DNA from: Candidatus Rokuibacteriota bacterium
Lineage (GTDB): Bacteria > JAUVQV01
NCBI GenBank assembly: GCA_030597995.1
Contig: JAUVQV010000005.1
Coordinates: 1 to 13,215, forward strand
Reading direction: 5' to 3'
Length of the DNA: 13,215 bases
Shown here: one piece after another, positions 1-10,484 of the stretch
Position numbering within the stretch: position 1 is the stretch's first letter
Layout: the number at the start of each line of letters is the position of its first letter
Translations under genes and position numbers: made by a program
The notes under the pieces: generated by a model
Databases searched by the model: none
What the model saw: only the letters and a program-made list of their open reading frames with translations
Told to the model about the DNA's origin: nothing

Positions 1-1
1 G

Positions 2-1300
2 CTTCTCGGCGACGACCGGGAAATCAAGGAAGGGGACGAAGTTCGGCGCACCACCCGCATCATGGAGGTGCCGGTAGGCGAGGCCCTCGTCGGGCGAGTG
101 GTGAACTCCCTTGGACAGCCCCTTGACGGCAAGGGCCCGATCGAAACCAGGGAGTCCCAACCGATCGAGCGTCTCGCCCCCGGTGTCGTGGATCGCCAAC
201 CCGTCAAGGAACCGCTGCAGACCGGGCTCAAAGCCATCGACGCGATGATCCCCGTCGGCCGGGGTCAGCGGGAACTGATTATCGGCGACCGTCAAACGGG
301 GAAGACGGCCATCGCCATCGACACTATCCTCAACCAGAAGGGTGGTGACGTCCTTTGCATTTATGTCGCGATAGGTCAAAAAAAGTCCACGGTCGCCCAG
401 ATTGTCAAGAAGCTCGAGGAGCACGAAGCCATGGACTATTCCATCATCGTTGCCGCCGGCGCTTCGGACCCCGCTCCCCTGCAGTATATCGCCCCGTACT
501 GCGGCTGTGCCATCGGCGAGTACTTCCGTGACCACGGTCGCCACGCCTTGATCATTTACGATGATCTCTCCAAACAGGCCGCCGCGTACCGCCAGCTCTC
601 CCTGCTTCTGCGCCGTCCTCCAGGGCGCGAGGCATATCCCGGTGACATCTTCTACTGTCACTCTCGCCTCCTGGAGCGGGCGGCCAAGCTCAATGTCAAG
701 CTCGGCGGCGGCTCCTTGACCGCCCTGCCGATCATTGAGACCCAGGCCGGAGACGTCTCGGCGTACATCCCGACCAATGTCATCTCCATAACCGACGGCC
801 AGATCTACCTCGAAACGGGTCTCTTTTATTCCGGGATCAAGCCTGCCGTCAATGTCGGCCTCTCCGTTTCCCGGGTCGGCGGCAGCGCCCAGGTCAAGGG
901 GATGAAGAAAGTGGCCGGCCGGCTTCGCCTGGACCTGGCGCAGTATCGAGAGATGGCGGCCTTCGCCCAGTTCGGTTCGGAACTGGACGCCGCCACCCAG
1001 GCGCAGCTCGCCCGCGGTGAGCGTATGGTCGAGGCCCTGAAACAGGACCAGTACGAGCCGCAGCCGGTAGAAAAACAGATGGTGACCATTTTTGCCGGGA
1101 CCAATGGTTACTTTGACGGCTTCCCGGTCGACGGCGTGCGCCGTTTCGAGAAGGGGCTCTCCGAATTCATCGAGACAAATTACAACCAGATCTACCGCGA
1201 CATCAAAGAGAAGAAAGAGCTCACCCCCGAGACCGAGCAGCGCCTCCGAGAAGTCATCGGAGAGTTCACGGATAAGATCAACTCCTCCCCGACGCAATAG
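2..1300 (+). CDS. atpA: F1F0 ATP synthase subunit alpha, 5' partial
   Basis: Non-catalytic nucleotide-binding subunit of the F1 head; it alternates with beta in the alpha3beta3 ring that couples proton or sodium flow to ATP synthesis. The reading frame is open from base 2 with no start, and the first visible residues ([14 protein letters not shown]) match the interior of alpha subunits, so about 70 N-terminal residues (the beta-barrel domain) lie outside the window. 432 residues are visible. The Walker A loop GDRQTGKT is encoded at 284-307; [22 protein letters not shown] and [10 protein letters not shown], which carries the arginine finger, are all intact. The C-terminal helical domain ends normally at a TAG. 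atpG starts 9 bp later, as in the usual atpA-atpG-atpD-atpC order. Nothing looks damaged. The ATG at 62 is internal and is not the true start. Confidence 0.98.
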   Translation, partial: LLGDDREIKEGDEVRRTTRIMEVPVGEALVGRVVNSLGQPLDGKGPIETRESQPIERLAPGVVDRQPVKEPLQTGLKAIDAMIPVGRGQRELIIGDRQTGKTAIAIDTILNQKGGDVLCIYVAIGQKKSTVAQIVKKLEEHEAMDYSIIVAAGASDPAPLQYIAPYCGCAIGEYFRDHGRHALIIYDDLSKQAAAYRQLSLLLRRPPGREAYPGDIFYCHSRLLERAAKLNVKLGGGSLTALPIIETQAGDVSAYIPTNVISITDGQIYLETGLFYSGIKPAVNVGLSVSRVGGSAQVKGMKKVAGRLRLDLAQYREMAAFAQFGSELDAATQAQLARGERMVEALKQDQYEPQPVEKQMVTIFAGTNGYFDGFPVDGVRRFEKGLSEFIETNYNQIYRDIKEKKELTPETEQRLREVIGEFTDKINSSPTQ

Positions 1301-1309
1301 AGAGAGGCT

Positions 1310-3731
<2,422 letters not shown>

Positions 3732-3739
3732 GGATAGCC

Positions 3740-4171
3740 ATGGGTGAAGAGAGCGGCGTTTCCTTACTCAAGCTGCGAATCCTGACTCCGGAGGGATCAA
3801 TACTCGAGGGAGAGGTCTCCGAGGTCACCCTTCCGGGGTCAGAAGGCGAGATGGGAGTCCTTCCCCGGCATGCCGCATGCCTGACCCGTCTGGTTCCAGG
3901 GAGACTCTCCTATCGCTCCCCGGAGGGAGATGATGCCGTTGCACTCGGTGTGGGTGCGGCTGAGATTCGAGAGGACCAGGTCACGGTCATCGTCGAGCGT
4001 GCCGTCCTCCGCGAAGACATCGACAGTGCCGCTCTCCAGCTCTCCCGGAAAAAAATCCTCGCGGCGCTGGAAGGGGGAGGTACCGACGAGGAGGATGCCG
4101 CCCGCCTTCAGAAAGAGCTGACATTATCCGATATTCAGCTACAAGTGGCCCGCGAAGGCTCACCGGATTAG
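3740..4171 (+). CDS. atpC: F1F0 ATP synthase subunit epsilon
   Basis: Small rotor subunit that binds gamma and the c-ring and can inhibit ATP hydrolysis. It has 143 residues, with the expected N-terminal beta-sandwich (LRILTPEGSILEGEV, then GEMGVLPRHA) and a C-terminal pair of charged helices from about residue 95. The ATG at 3740 lies 8 bp after the atpD stop and has only a weak purine run (GGGATAG) upstream, so it probably depends on translation of atpD. The first eight residues precede the conserved LKLRILTPEG, slightly longer than usual, but no better start is present. It closes the recognisable ATP synthase operon; the methyltransferase frame follows within 20 bp with no terminator between them. 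Confidence 0.96.
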   Translation: MGEESGVSLLKLRILTPEGSILEGEVSEVTLPGSEGEMGVLPRHAACLTRLVPGRLSYRSPEGDDAVALGVGAAEIREDQVTVIVERAVLREDIDSAALQLSRKKILAALEGGGTDEEDAARLQKELTLSDIQLQVAREGSPD

Positions 4172-4189
4172 TTGCGAGGTTAAGTTCTA

Positions 4190-4933
4190 ATAAAAGATAC
4201 CGCTTCTGTTCACCGGCCGGGTGAAACCCTCGAGACGATTGCCGGGCTCCGCCTGGCACAGAAAAAGAAGGGCTACCGCTTCAGCCTCGACCCTTTTCTT
4301 CTCTGTGATTTCCTCGCTCCCCGTCCCCGCGAGAAAATCGTCGACCTCGGTACCGGATGCGGCATCATCGCCTTGCTTTTAGCTCGGCGCTATCCGCAAG
4401 CCCAGGTGTGGGGCATAGAGATTCAGCCGGATCTGGCCGGCCTGGCCAAAGAAAATGCCTCCCGAAACGGGCTGGAGTCGCAGTGTACCATCCTGCACGG
4501 GGACCTGCGGCAGATCTCCACCTTCCTCCCCGCCGGCCGCTTCCAAATGGTGGTTTCCAATCCCCCTTTCCGGCCTCCCCTTTCCGGCCGGATCTCTCCT
4601 GTTCTGCAGCGGGCCGTTGCCCGGCAGGAGCTGACGCTCACCTTGGCGGATCTCTCCAGGGTGGGCGCTTATCTCCTTGGCCACGGCGGTTCTCTCAACT
4701 TCATCCACCTCCCCGGGCGGTTGTCGGAGATCTTCCTCTCCCTTACCCGCCAGCGGTTGGAGCCGAAAACCTTGCGTTTGGTTTCCTCCTTCCGCGACGC
4801 ACCACCGGAACTGGCCCTGATATCAGCCCGGAAAAACGGGCGGCCCGGGTTGCAGGTCCTTCCCCCCCTTATCGTCTTTAGGGCTCCGGGCTGCTACACC
4901 AGGGAGGTGAAGCATGCCCTCCGCGGTCAATAA
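4190..4933 (+). CDS. TrmN6-like SAM-dependent N6-adenine methyltransferase, apparent AUA start
   Basis: Class I methyltransferase resembling tRNA1(Val) A37 N6-methyltransferases (TrmN6/YfiC group). SAM motif I VDLGTGCGI is at about residues 51-59, an acidic motif II (GIEIQPD) follows, and the catalytic NPPF is at 124-127, the adenine N6-methylation signature. The family's usual N-terminus (ETLE...KKKGYRFSLDPFLL) is readable upstream of the first canonical start (TTG 4373), so the gene must begin earlier. The frame is open from the TAA at 4181-4183, but there is no ATG, GTG or TTG between there and 4373. The best candidate is ATA at 4190, giving I/M-KDTASV, with GAGGT 9 bp upstream (4176-4180). 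From there it has 247 residues, normal for the family. A frameshift or a G-to-A error at the start codon is the alternative. The substrate is inferred, not shown. Confidence 0.82.
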   Translation: MKDTASVHRPGETLETIAGLRLAQKKKGYRFSLDPFLLCDFLAPRPREKIVDLGTGCGIIALLLARRYPQAQVWGIEIQPDLAGLAKENASRNGLESQCTILHGDLRQISTFLPAGRFQMVVSNPPFRPPLSGRISPVLQRAVARQELTLTLADLSRVGAYLLGHGGSLNFIHLPGRLSEIFLSLTRQRLEPKTLRLVSSFRDAPPELALISARKNGRPGLQVLPPLIVFRAPGCYTREVKHALRGQ

Positions 4934-4973
4934 AGAATCCCCTACCATGGAAGACCCCGGAAACAATCCCGCC

Positions 4974-5002
4974 TTGCGCCGCAGCATTTTTTGTTATATA
5001 TT
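4974..5002 (+). promoter_or_regulatory. Candidate sigma70-type promoter for the 131-residue gene
   Basis: TTGCGC (4974-4979) and TATATT (4997-5002) are separated by exactly 17 bp, inside the only clearly AT-rich patch of the first half of the window (about 4985-5010). Transcription would begin near 5009, giving a 5' leader of about 27 nt before the GTG start at 5036. The preceding gene ends at 4933, leaving room for a separate transcription unit. I see no convincing intrinsic terminator between 4933 and 4974. Confidence 0.5.
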
Positions 5003-5035
5003 TTATGGTTGTTACAAACTAAGGAAGGAATTAAC

Positions 5036-5431
5036 GTGCTTTCTGGATTTAACACGGAGTTTAAGCACCACGGCAGGGTGTATCACGTCCAGACCGAGGA
5101 CAACGGCGTGTCCAACCCCCAGGTAGTCACTCTACTCTACCTGAAGGGCGCTATTCTCGCTTCGAAAAGAACTTCTTACCGGCACCTTCTGGAAAAGAAG
5201 GGCTTTCAGGGAGAGCTCATGAAGGCCATGAAATCCCAGCACCAGAAGATCATGCGTGAGGTACTGGCTGGGAAATATGACCTCCCCCAGGACAGTTCCG
5301 GGCCGGAAACTTGTCCTGCCGCTGTTGAAGCCGCCGTGCCGAAGACGCTGGACCAGGAGATCCTGGGATATCTCAAAGATTTCTCCGCTGTCGGGGCCAA
5401 AACGGCCGGACCAGCCACGGACCGCCGATGA
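5036..5431 (+). CDS. Conserved hypothetical protein, 131 residues, deltaproteobacterial type
   Basis: Function unknown. The N-terminal half looks conserved and structured: NTEFKHHGRVYHVQTED (about 6-22) then VTLLYLKGAILASKRTSY, a pattern I associate with small cytoplasmic proteins of deltaproteobacteria and relatives. A helical basic segment with MKSQHQKIMREV lies at about 65-76. The C-terminal third is Ala/Pro-rich and probably disordered. There is no signal peptide or membrane segment. The GTG at 5036 is chosen because AAGGAAGGAA ends 5 bp before it and homology begins at residue 5; an upstream TTG at 4991 would add 15 residues encoded by the AT-rich promoter-like patch. The stop overlaps the next small ORF by ATGA. 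No mobile or pathway context points to a role. Confidence 0.8.
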   Translation: MLSGFNTEFKHHGRVYHVQTEDNGVSNPQVVTLLYLKGAILASKRTSYRHLLEKKGFQGELMKAMKSQHQKIMREVLAGKYDLPQDSSGPETCPAAVEAAVPKTLDQEILGYLKDFSAVGAKTAGPATDRR

Positions 5432-5529
5432 GCCTTTACACCATCGACGTTTTCAAGACGGAGGTCCCCCTGCAGAACGGTTCGTCGGTGCGCGCAGGAC
5501 ACCCTAAAAGAGGAGGACCTTTTTCATGA
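5428..5529 (+). CDS. Possible 33-residue ORF bridging two genes by ATGA overlaps
   Basis: ATG at 5428 overlaps the TGA of the 131-residue gene (5429-5431), and its own TGA (5527-5529) overlaps the ATG of the protease gene (5526-5528). The peptide begins MSLYTIDVFKTEVPLQ and ends KRGGPFS; it has no membrane segment and no motif I know. There is no Shine-Dalgarno in front, so translation would depend on re-initiation after the upstream gene. It could be a real micro-protein, a coupling device, or the remnant of a longer gene. The tidy double overlap is the only strong argument for it. Confidence 0.35.
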   Translation: MSLYTIDVFKTEVPLQNGSSVRAGHPKRGGPFS

Positions 5530-6857
5530 GCTGGACAAGAAGCCGGGAGTTTCGCTGGGGCTCCCTCATTATCCTTTCCTTGGTTTTCAGTCTGATCATC
5601 GGGGGGAGCAACTTCAAGACCGCGGCCGGCCGGGAAGCATATGACAAACTAAAAACTTTCACCGAAGTCCTCTCCCTGGTGGAGTCCAGTTATGTGGACG
5701 AATTGGATACGCAGAAATTAATTTATGGGGCTATCCGCGGCATGCTCAAGGAACTCGATCCTCACTCTGTCTTTATGACCGAGGACATGTTCAAGGAAAT
5801 GCAGGTAGACACCAAGGGCGAGTTTGGTGGCCTTGGAATCACTATCGGTTTGCGGGACGACATCCTGACAGTGATATCACCCATCGATGACACTCCCGCC
5901 TGGAAGGCCGGCATCGCAGCCGGTGACCAGATCACCAAGGTCGACGGCGAACCCACCAAGGACATGACGATCACCGATGCCGTGAAGAAAATGCGGGGGG
6001 TTCCCGGAACGTCTGTGACGATAACAATCATGCGGGAGGATTTCACGGAACCCAGGGATTTCACCATTGTCCGTGACATCATAAAGCTCAAGAGCGTCAA
6101 GTCCCGGATCCTGGAAAAAAACATCGGCTATATCCGGATCATAAACTTTCAGGAGCGGACGGACAATGACCTTGAGGCCGCCCTCACCGCACTGTGGGCT
6201 GACAACGCCGAATTGAGAGGTCTCATTCTGGACCTCAGGAACAACCCCGGCGGCCTCCTCGATCAGGCGGTCCAGGTGGCCAGCGAATTCCTGGACCAGG
6301 ATCAATTGGTGGTGTCCACTAAGGGGAGGAAACAGAGCAATAACATTGAGTTCAAGGTCCGGAAGCCGGGCGGCAGGACCGATTATCCGATGGTGGTTCT
6401 GGTCAATCGCGGCTCCGCCTCAGCCTCAGAGATCGTGGCCGGGGCCCTCCAGGACTGGGAGCGGGCCGTTATCCTGGGTTCTCCCACCTTCGGCAAGGGA
6501 TCCGTCCAGACGGTGATTCCTTTGGAAGGAGGCTTGGGACTGCGGCTGACTACGGCTAAGTACTATACACCCCAGGGGCGGTCGATTCAGAATACCGGTA
6601 TCACTCCCGACATTGAGGTGTCATCTGCCACGGTCAAGGTACAAAAAGCGACTTCCGAGGTCCACCCCAAGGAGAAGGACCTCAAGGGCCACCTCCCCAA
6701 TGACGCCCTGCCTGATGAGGTGTCCGAGTCTGGGGATGAAAACAACGAGGCCGGCCGCCTGGCGGAAGACTATCAGCTCCAGCGGGCCCTCGACCTGCTC
6801 AAGTCCTGGGACATTTTCCAACGAATCAAGACCACTTCCACCGCCTCGGCAGAGTAA
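5526..6857 (+). CDS. ctpA: Carboxy-terminal processing protease, S41 family
   Basis: Periplasmic serine protease (S41, CtpA/CtpB/Prc type) that trims C-termini of envelope proteins. It has 443 residues. A short basic N-terminus and a hydrophobic segment (about 12-27) form a signal anchor; an N-terminal helical region is followed by a PDZ domain (about 97-172, with GGLGITIG), then the tail-specific protease core. The catalytic Ser/Lys dyad is visible as S299 in GSASASE and K324 in TFGKGSVQ, 25 residues apart as in the family, with Q328 following. A C-terminal charged extension of about 70 residues is probably regulatory or a partner site. The start is supported by AGGAGG at 5511-5516, 9 bp before the ATG. 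The deacetylase gene follows after 56 bp, suggesting shared envelope work. Confidence 0.96.
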   Translation: MSWTRSREFRWGSLIILSLVFSLIIGGSNFKTAAGREAYDKLKTFTEVLSLVESSYVDELDTQKLIYGAIRGMLKELDPHSVFMTEDMFKEMQVDTKGEFGGLGITIGLRDDILTVISPIDDTPAWKAGIAAGDQITKVDGEPTKDMTITDAVKKMRGVPGTSVTITIMREDFTEPRDFTIVRDIIKLKSVKSRILEKNIGYIRIINFQERTDNDLEAALTALWADNAELRGLILDLRNNPGGLLDQAVQVASEFLDQDQLVVSTKGRKQSNNIEFKVRKPGGRTDYPMVVLVNRGSASASEIVAGALQDWERAVILGSPTFGKGSVQTVIPLEGGLGLRLTTAKYYTPQGRSIQNTGITPDIEVSSATVKVQKATSEVHPKEKDLKGHLPNDALPDEVSESGDENNEAGRLAEDYQLQRALDLLKSWDIFQRIKTTSTASAE

Positions 6858-6913
6858 TCACCGACGTTGCCTGTTCCACCCAGCGAGCGGCAGGAGAAAC
6901 ATACGGTTAGGCC

Positions 6914-8113
6914 GTGAATCGCTATCCAGGCCGGCGGCGCTCTCGGGAGGTGCTCTTTGGTACGCTTCGAGTACCCGACCGACGTCTCTTTTGGTCCCTC
7001 ATGGTCTTTCTGTTTTTCTTCGTTGCTGTCAGCTCCGCAGCGGTCGTAAGGCTGGGGCAGTGGGTTGCCAGACCGCCGAAAATATCCATCAGTTATCGAG
7101 ACCTCCACACTTTAGTCCAAGGCTCGCTTTTTCTCTCCGGTCTACACCCCGAAGATATCATCCATAAAGACTTCTGGGAAAGAGAGGGACCCGACGGTCT
7201 CTGGTCACACTATCGAACCGAGATTCTGGTCGCTGACAACTTCCCTCTTATGTCGTGGCTGGAAAAACTTCGGGCGTCTCTGGACAGGGCCGGGGCGTCT
7301 TTGGATTACCACCAGGCCACGGGAGGGATGTTGGTCGAGGTCCGCTCCCCCTCTCGCTTCGTCGAGGGCCTCCTGGTAAAGAGGCGGTCCCGTTCCGTCG
7401 AGACCGCCAGCCGTGATGCGGCTGTCCGGAAGATGGCGAGCATTGTCGTCGACGATCTCGGCCAGCACCTCGCTCCCTTTCACCAACTGACAGACCTGGG
7501 GATACCCTTAACCTTCTCAATCCTGCCCCGGCTGGAGCACTCCAGAACGATCTCGCGGGAAGCGCTCCGCTTGAACTTGGAAACACTGCTTCACCTCCCG
7601 ATGGAGCCCCTCGACCCTGAAAAATACCCCGGGCCGGGGGCCCTCCTCAGCAGCATGTCGGCCACCGAGCTCCGGGCCCAGCTGCGCGCAGACCTGGAGT
7701 CCCTCCCCGAAGTGGTGGGGGTAAACAACCACATGGGCTCGCGGATCACCGCCAACTCCGGGGCCATGGAGGTTGTGATGGACGAGCTGCAGTCACGCGG
7801 CCTCTTCTTCCTTGACAGCCTCACTACTCCTCGCAGCCTGGCCTTCGAGACCGCCCGCCGTAAAAACCTCCCGGCTGCAAAGAGAGATCTCTTCCTCGAC
7901 GCCCGGGACGACCCGCGATTCATCCGCAGTCAGCTCCAGAAACTGGTGCAGCTCGCCAAAAAGAGGGGCGCCGCGATCGGGATCGGGCATGCCTACCCCA
8001 ACACTATCGCTGTGCTTCAGGAAATGCGGCTGGAACTTCTGGATTCCGGAGTGGAGTGGGTGCCGGTCTCGGAACTGGTCCAGGCCAATCCGTCCCCTCG
8101 AGAGGAGTTCTGA
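6914..8113 (+). CDS. Divergent polysaccharide deacetylase family 2 (YibQ-like) membrane protein
   Basis: Member of the divergent polysaccharide deacetylase group (NodB-fold relatives, E. coli YibQ), probably acting on an envelope glycan; the substrate is unknown. It has 399 residues: a basic N-terminus, one membrane anchor (about 26-46), a linker and mixed domain (about 60-165), and the catalytic domain from about 175. Conserved elements are D180-D181 in VVDDLG, LHLPMEP (226-232), NNHMGS (271-276), FLDS (299-302) and H359 in GIGHAYP. Start: GTG 6914 is the first start after an in-frame TAG at 6908-6910; AGGAG at 6892-6896 is too far away to be an ideal ribosome site, so GTG 6950 is possible. 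In many deltaproteobacteria such genes sit directly after a CtpA protease (from memory), as here. Confidence 0.9.
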   Translation: MNRYPGRRRSREVLFGTLRVPDRRLFWSLMVFLFFFVAVSSAAVVRLGQWVARPPKISISYRDLHTLVQGSLFLSGLHPEDIIHKDFWEREGPDGLWSHYRTEILVADNFPLMSWLEKLRASLDRAGASLDYHQATGGMLVEVRSPSRFVEGLLVKRRSRSVETASRDAAVRKMASIVVDDLGQHLAPFHQLTDLGIPLTFSILPRLEHSRTISREALRLNLETLLHLPMEPLDPEKYPGPGALLSSMSATELRAQLRADLESLPEVVGVNNHMGSRITANSGAMEVVMDELQSRGLFFLDSLTTPRSLAFETARRKNLPAAKRDLFLDARDDPRFIRSQLQKLVQLAKKRGAAIGIGHAYPNTIAVLQEMRLELLDSGVEWVPVSELVQANPSPREEF

Positions 8114-8161
8114 TCTCTGTGATATGGCGGGCGTTACAAAGGGCGGGCGGGTAACGGGAAG

Positions 8162-9229
8162 GTGAATCCTGGAAAATTGATCCTGGGGATCGAAACTTCC
8201 TGCGACGAGACTGCCGCCGCAGTGGTAAAAAACGGGCGGCAGATCCTCTCCTCGAAGGTGTCATCCCAGTACGCAGTCCACTCCCCCTTCGGCGGGGTGG
8301 TGCCCGAGCTTGCCGGGAGGAAACATCTGGAGAATCTCGTCCCGGTTGTCCGGGCAGCTCTCAGTGAGGCCGAAATACTCCCGGGAGATCTCGCCGCTGT
8401 CGCCATCACTTCCAGCCCCGGCCTCCTCGGCGCCTTGCTCGTGGGTACCTCCTTCGCCAAAGCCTTGAGCATGGGGTGGTCCATTCCGTTGGTCGAGGTC
8501 AATCACCTCCATGCCCATGTCCTGGCGGTCTTCCTCAACGGCCGTCGACCGCGTTTCCCCTTTCTTTCCCTGGTAGCTTCCGGCGGACACACCACCCTCT
8601 TCGAGGTGGCCTCCGTCCATGATTTGAAGGTCATCGGCCAGACACGGGATGACGCTGCCGGGGAGGTCATGGACAAAATTTCCAGGTTCCTCGGTCTCGG
8701 TTACCCCGGTGGGCCGATCATCGACCGCCTCGCTGCCGCGGGCGACCCGGAAGCCATCCGCTTCCCCCGTGGCCTGGAGCACTCCCCCAGCTACGACTTC
8801 AGTTTCAGCGGCCTGAAGACAGCCTTCATTCACCATGTCCTTGGAGGCAGCCACATCCAGGGACGCCTGGCGGACCACCAGGCCCCGCCCCTGGAGGTGG
8901 GAATGCGTCGTAACCTTCTGGCCAGCTTCCAGGAAGCTCTCGTGGATGCTCTGATTCAAAAAACTCTCCGGGCGGCCAGAGAGAGAAATTTACGTACCGT
9001 GGTTGTCTCGGGAGGTGTGGCCGCCAACTCCCGCCTCCGCATCAAGATGCGGGAGGAGGGGAGGGCGGCCGGAGTCCGGACCCTGTTTCCCTCCGCAGAT
9101 CTCTGCACCGACAACGCTGCCATGGTCGCTGCCGCCGCCTTCCATAGAGTGCAGGCCGGCACCTTCTCCGGGCTGCACTTCAGACCCTCCGCGAGGATGA
9201 AGGATTATGGCTGTGAAGCGGGGCCGTAA
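8162..9229 (+). CDS. tsaD: tRNA N6-threonylcarbamoyladenosine (t6A37) synthase subunit TsaD
   Basis: Transfers the threonylcarbamoyl group to A37 of ANN-decoding tRNAs, working with TsaB, TsaE and TsaC, none of which is in the window. At 355 residues it is slightly above usual length. The Kae1/TsaD signatures are all present: ILGIETSCDETAAA at the N-terminus, VVPELAGRKH (normally AxRxH), the metal pair H115 and H119 in NHLHAH, SGGHTTLF, DDAAGEVMDK and DNAAM near the C-terminus. Start GTG 8162 leaves the usual short lead before the first strand. It overlaps by GTGA the stop of a 13-codon frame starting at ATG 8124, and no good Shine-Dalgarno is present, so re-initiation is conceivable. The gap to the deacetylase is 48 bp, so co-transcription is likely. 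Confidence 0.97.
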   Translation: MNPGKLILGIETSCDETAAAVVKNGRQILSSKVSSQYAVHSPFGGVVPELAGRKHLENLVPVVRAALSEAEILPGDLAAVAITSSPGLLGALLVGTSFAKALSMGWSIPLVEVNHLHAHVLAVFLNGRRPRFPFLSLVASGGHTTLFEVASVHDLKVIGQTRDDAAGEVMDKISRFLGLGYPGGPIIDRLAAAGDPEAIRFPRGLEHSPSYDFSFSGLKTAFIHHVLGGSHIQGRLADHQAPPLEVGMRRNLLASFQEALVDALIQKTLRAARERNLRTVVVSGGVAANSRLRIKMREEGRAAGVRTLFPSADLCTDNAAMVAAAAFHRVQAGTFSGLHFRPSARMKDYGCEAGP

Positions 9230-9246
9230 GGCACGCGGTTCTGTGA

Positions 9247-9275
9247 TTGCCCGCGATGTCACGCTCTGATACCAT
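9247..9275 (+). promoter_or_regulatory. Weak candidate promoter upstream of the cysteine desulfurase-like gene
   Basis: TTGCCC (9247-9252) and TACCAT (9270-9275) are 17 bp apart, each matching four of six consensus positions. They sit in the 78-bp gap between tsaD and the desulfurase-like gene, which is one of the longer same-strand gaps here. Without expression data this is only a candidate; the gene may simply be read through from tsaD. Confidence 0.28.
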
Positions 9276-9307
9276 AGCGCGGTCTCAGACGTAACATACA
9301 TGAGAGG

Positions 9308-10480
9308 ATGGTGGGAAAGCCCTTGAAAAAGCTGATCTACCTCGACAACGGCGCGACCTCTTTCCCCAAACCTCCCGCGGTCTGGGAGGCCATGGAGAAT
9401 TTCCTGAAGGAAGTCGGCGGAAGCCCGGGTCGCTCCGGACACCGCCTTTCCCAGGAGGCGTCACGGATAGTCTTCGAGTGCCGTGAAACCTTGGGGGGGC
9501 TCTTCCGCGCCCCAGATTCCAAACAGATAATCTTCACATTGAATGCCACCCAGGCCCTGAACTGCGCCTTGCTTGGTCTTCTCCAGCCCGGCGACCGTGT
9601 GCTCACCACCTCAGTAGAACACAACTCCGTAATGCGGCCGTTGCGCAACCAGACCCGAACCCGGGGGATCGTTCTTGACGTCCTCCCCTGTGACCGGGCC
9701 GGACGCCTCGACCTCGACCGCCTGGAAGATGCCCTGCGCACCCGTCCCCGCATACTGGTCGCGACGCACGCCTCCAACGTCACCGGAGCCCTCCTCCCGG
9801 CGCGCACCGTCGGTGAAATGACCTCGGCGGCGGGGACTCTCTTTCTTCTGGACGCCGCCCAAAGCGCCGGCGCAATACCGATTGATGTGCAGGAATGCCG
9901 TATCGATGCCCTCGCCTTCACCGGCCACAAGAGCCTCCTCGGTCCTCAGGGCACCGGGGGCCTCTGGATACGCGAGGGGCTGGAGGTGGAGCCCGTGTTC
10001 AGGGGTGGCACCGGAAGCAACTCCGAGCAGGAAGAGCAGCCGGACTTCTATCCGGACCACTTGGAGTGTGGTACGCACAACGCGGTCGGCCTAGCCGGCC
10101 TCCGGGCGGCAGTGGATTTCATACGCCAGACCGGCGTCGACGTTATCCGCGAGCATGAGGAACGCCTCCTAAAGCAGCTGCTGGAGGGGCTTGGTGACAT
10201 TCCGCACCTGGTTGTGCACGGGCCGGCACAGGCTGAGGAGCAATTGCCGGTGGTTTCATTTACCATTTCCGGGACGGTCCCCTCGGAGGTCGGCTTCGCT
10301 CTGGAAGAGTCATACGCGGTACTCACCCGGGTCGGCCTCCACTGTGCCCCCTCTGCCCACCGCACCATCGGGACTTTTCCCCATGGTACCGTCCGTATCT
10401 CCCCGGGCTTTTTTAGCGTCCCGGAGGATATCGAGCGCGTGATTGAGGCCTGCCGCAGCATCGCAGCGCGCAAGGAGTGA
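9308..10480 (+). CDS. Class V aminotransferase-fold cysteine desulfurase-like protein
   Basis: PLP enzyme of the NifS/SufS superfamily, closest by motif to the group often named 'cysteine desulfurase family protein' (TIGR01977 type). The expected reaction is removal of sulfur from cysteine, or selenium from selenocysteine, as an enzyme-bound persulfide or selenide. It has 390 residues: YLDNGATSFPKP at the N-terminus, H105 stacking on PLP in VEHNSVM, D182 in LLDAAQSAG, Schiff-base lysine K208 in FTGHKSLLGPQG, and catalytic C346 in VGLHCAPSAH. The start is uncertain: ATG 9308 has AGAGG immediately before it, whereas TTG 9323 has GGTGGG 7 bp upstream and gives the more typical MKKLIYLDN. Its stop is 4 bp before the DUF3343 gene, and selC follows, which favours a role in selenium supply (inference). 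Confidence 0.93.
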   Translation: MVGKPLKKLIYLDNGATSFPKPPAVWEAMENFLKEVGGSPGRSGHRLSQEASRIVFECRETLGGLFRAPDSKQIIFTLNATQALNCALLGLLQPGDRVLTTSVEHNSVMRPLRNQTRTRGIVLDVLPCDRAGRLDLDRLEDALRTRPRILVATHASNVTGALLPARTVGEMTSAAGTLFLLDAAQSAGAIPIDVQECRIDALAFTGHKSLLGPQGTGGLWIREGLEVEPVFRGGTGSNSEQEEQPDFYPDHLECGTHNAVGLAGLRAAVDFIRQTGVDVIREHEERLLKQLLEGLGDIPHLVVHGPAQAEEQLPVVSFTISGTVPSEVGFALEESYAVLTRVGLHCAPSAHRTIGTFPHGTVRISPGFFSVPEDIERVIEACRSIAARKE

Positions 10481-10484
10481 GCGC

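Noticed and set aside
62..64. ATG 62 as the atpA start
   Set aside because: The upstream frame to base 2 encodes conserved alpha-subunit sequence, so the gene begins before the window.
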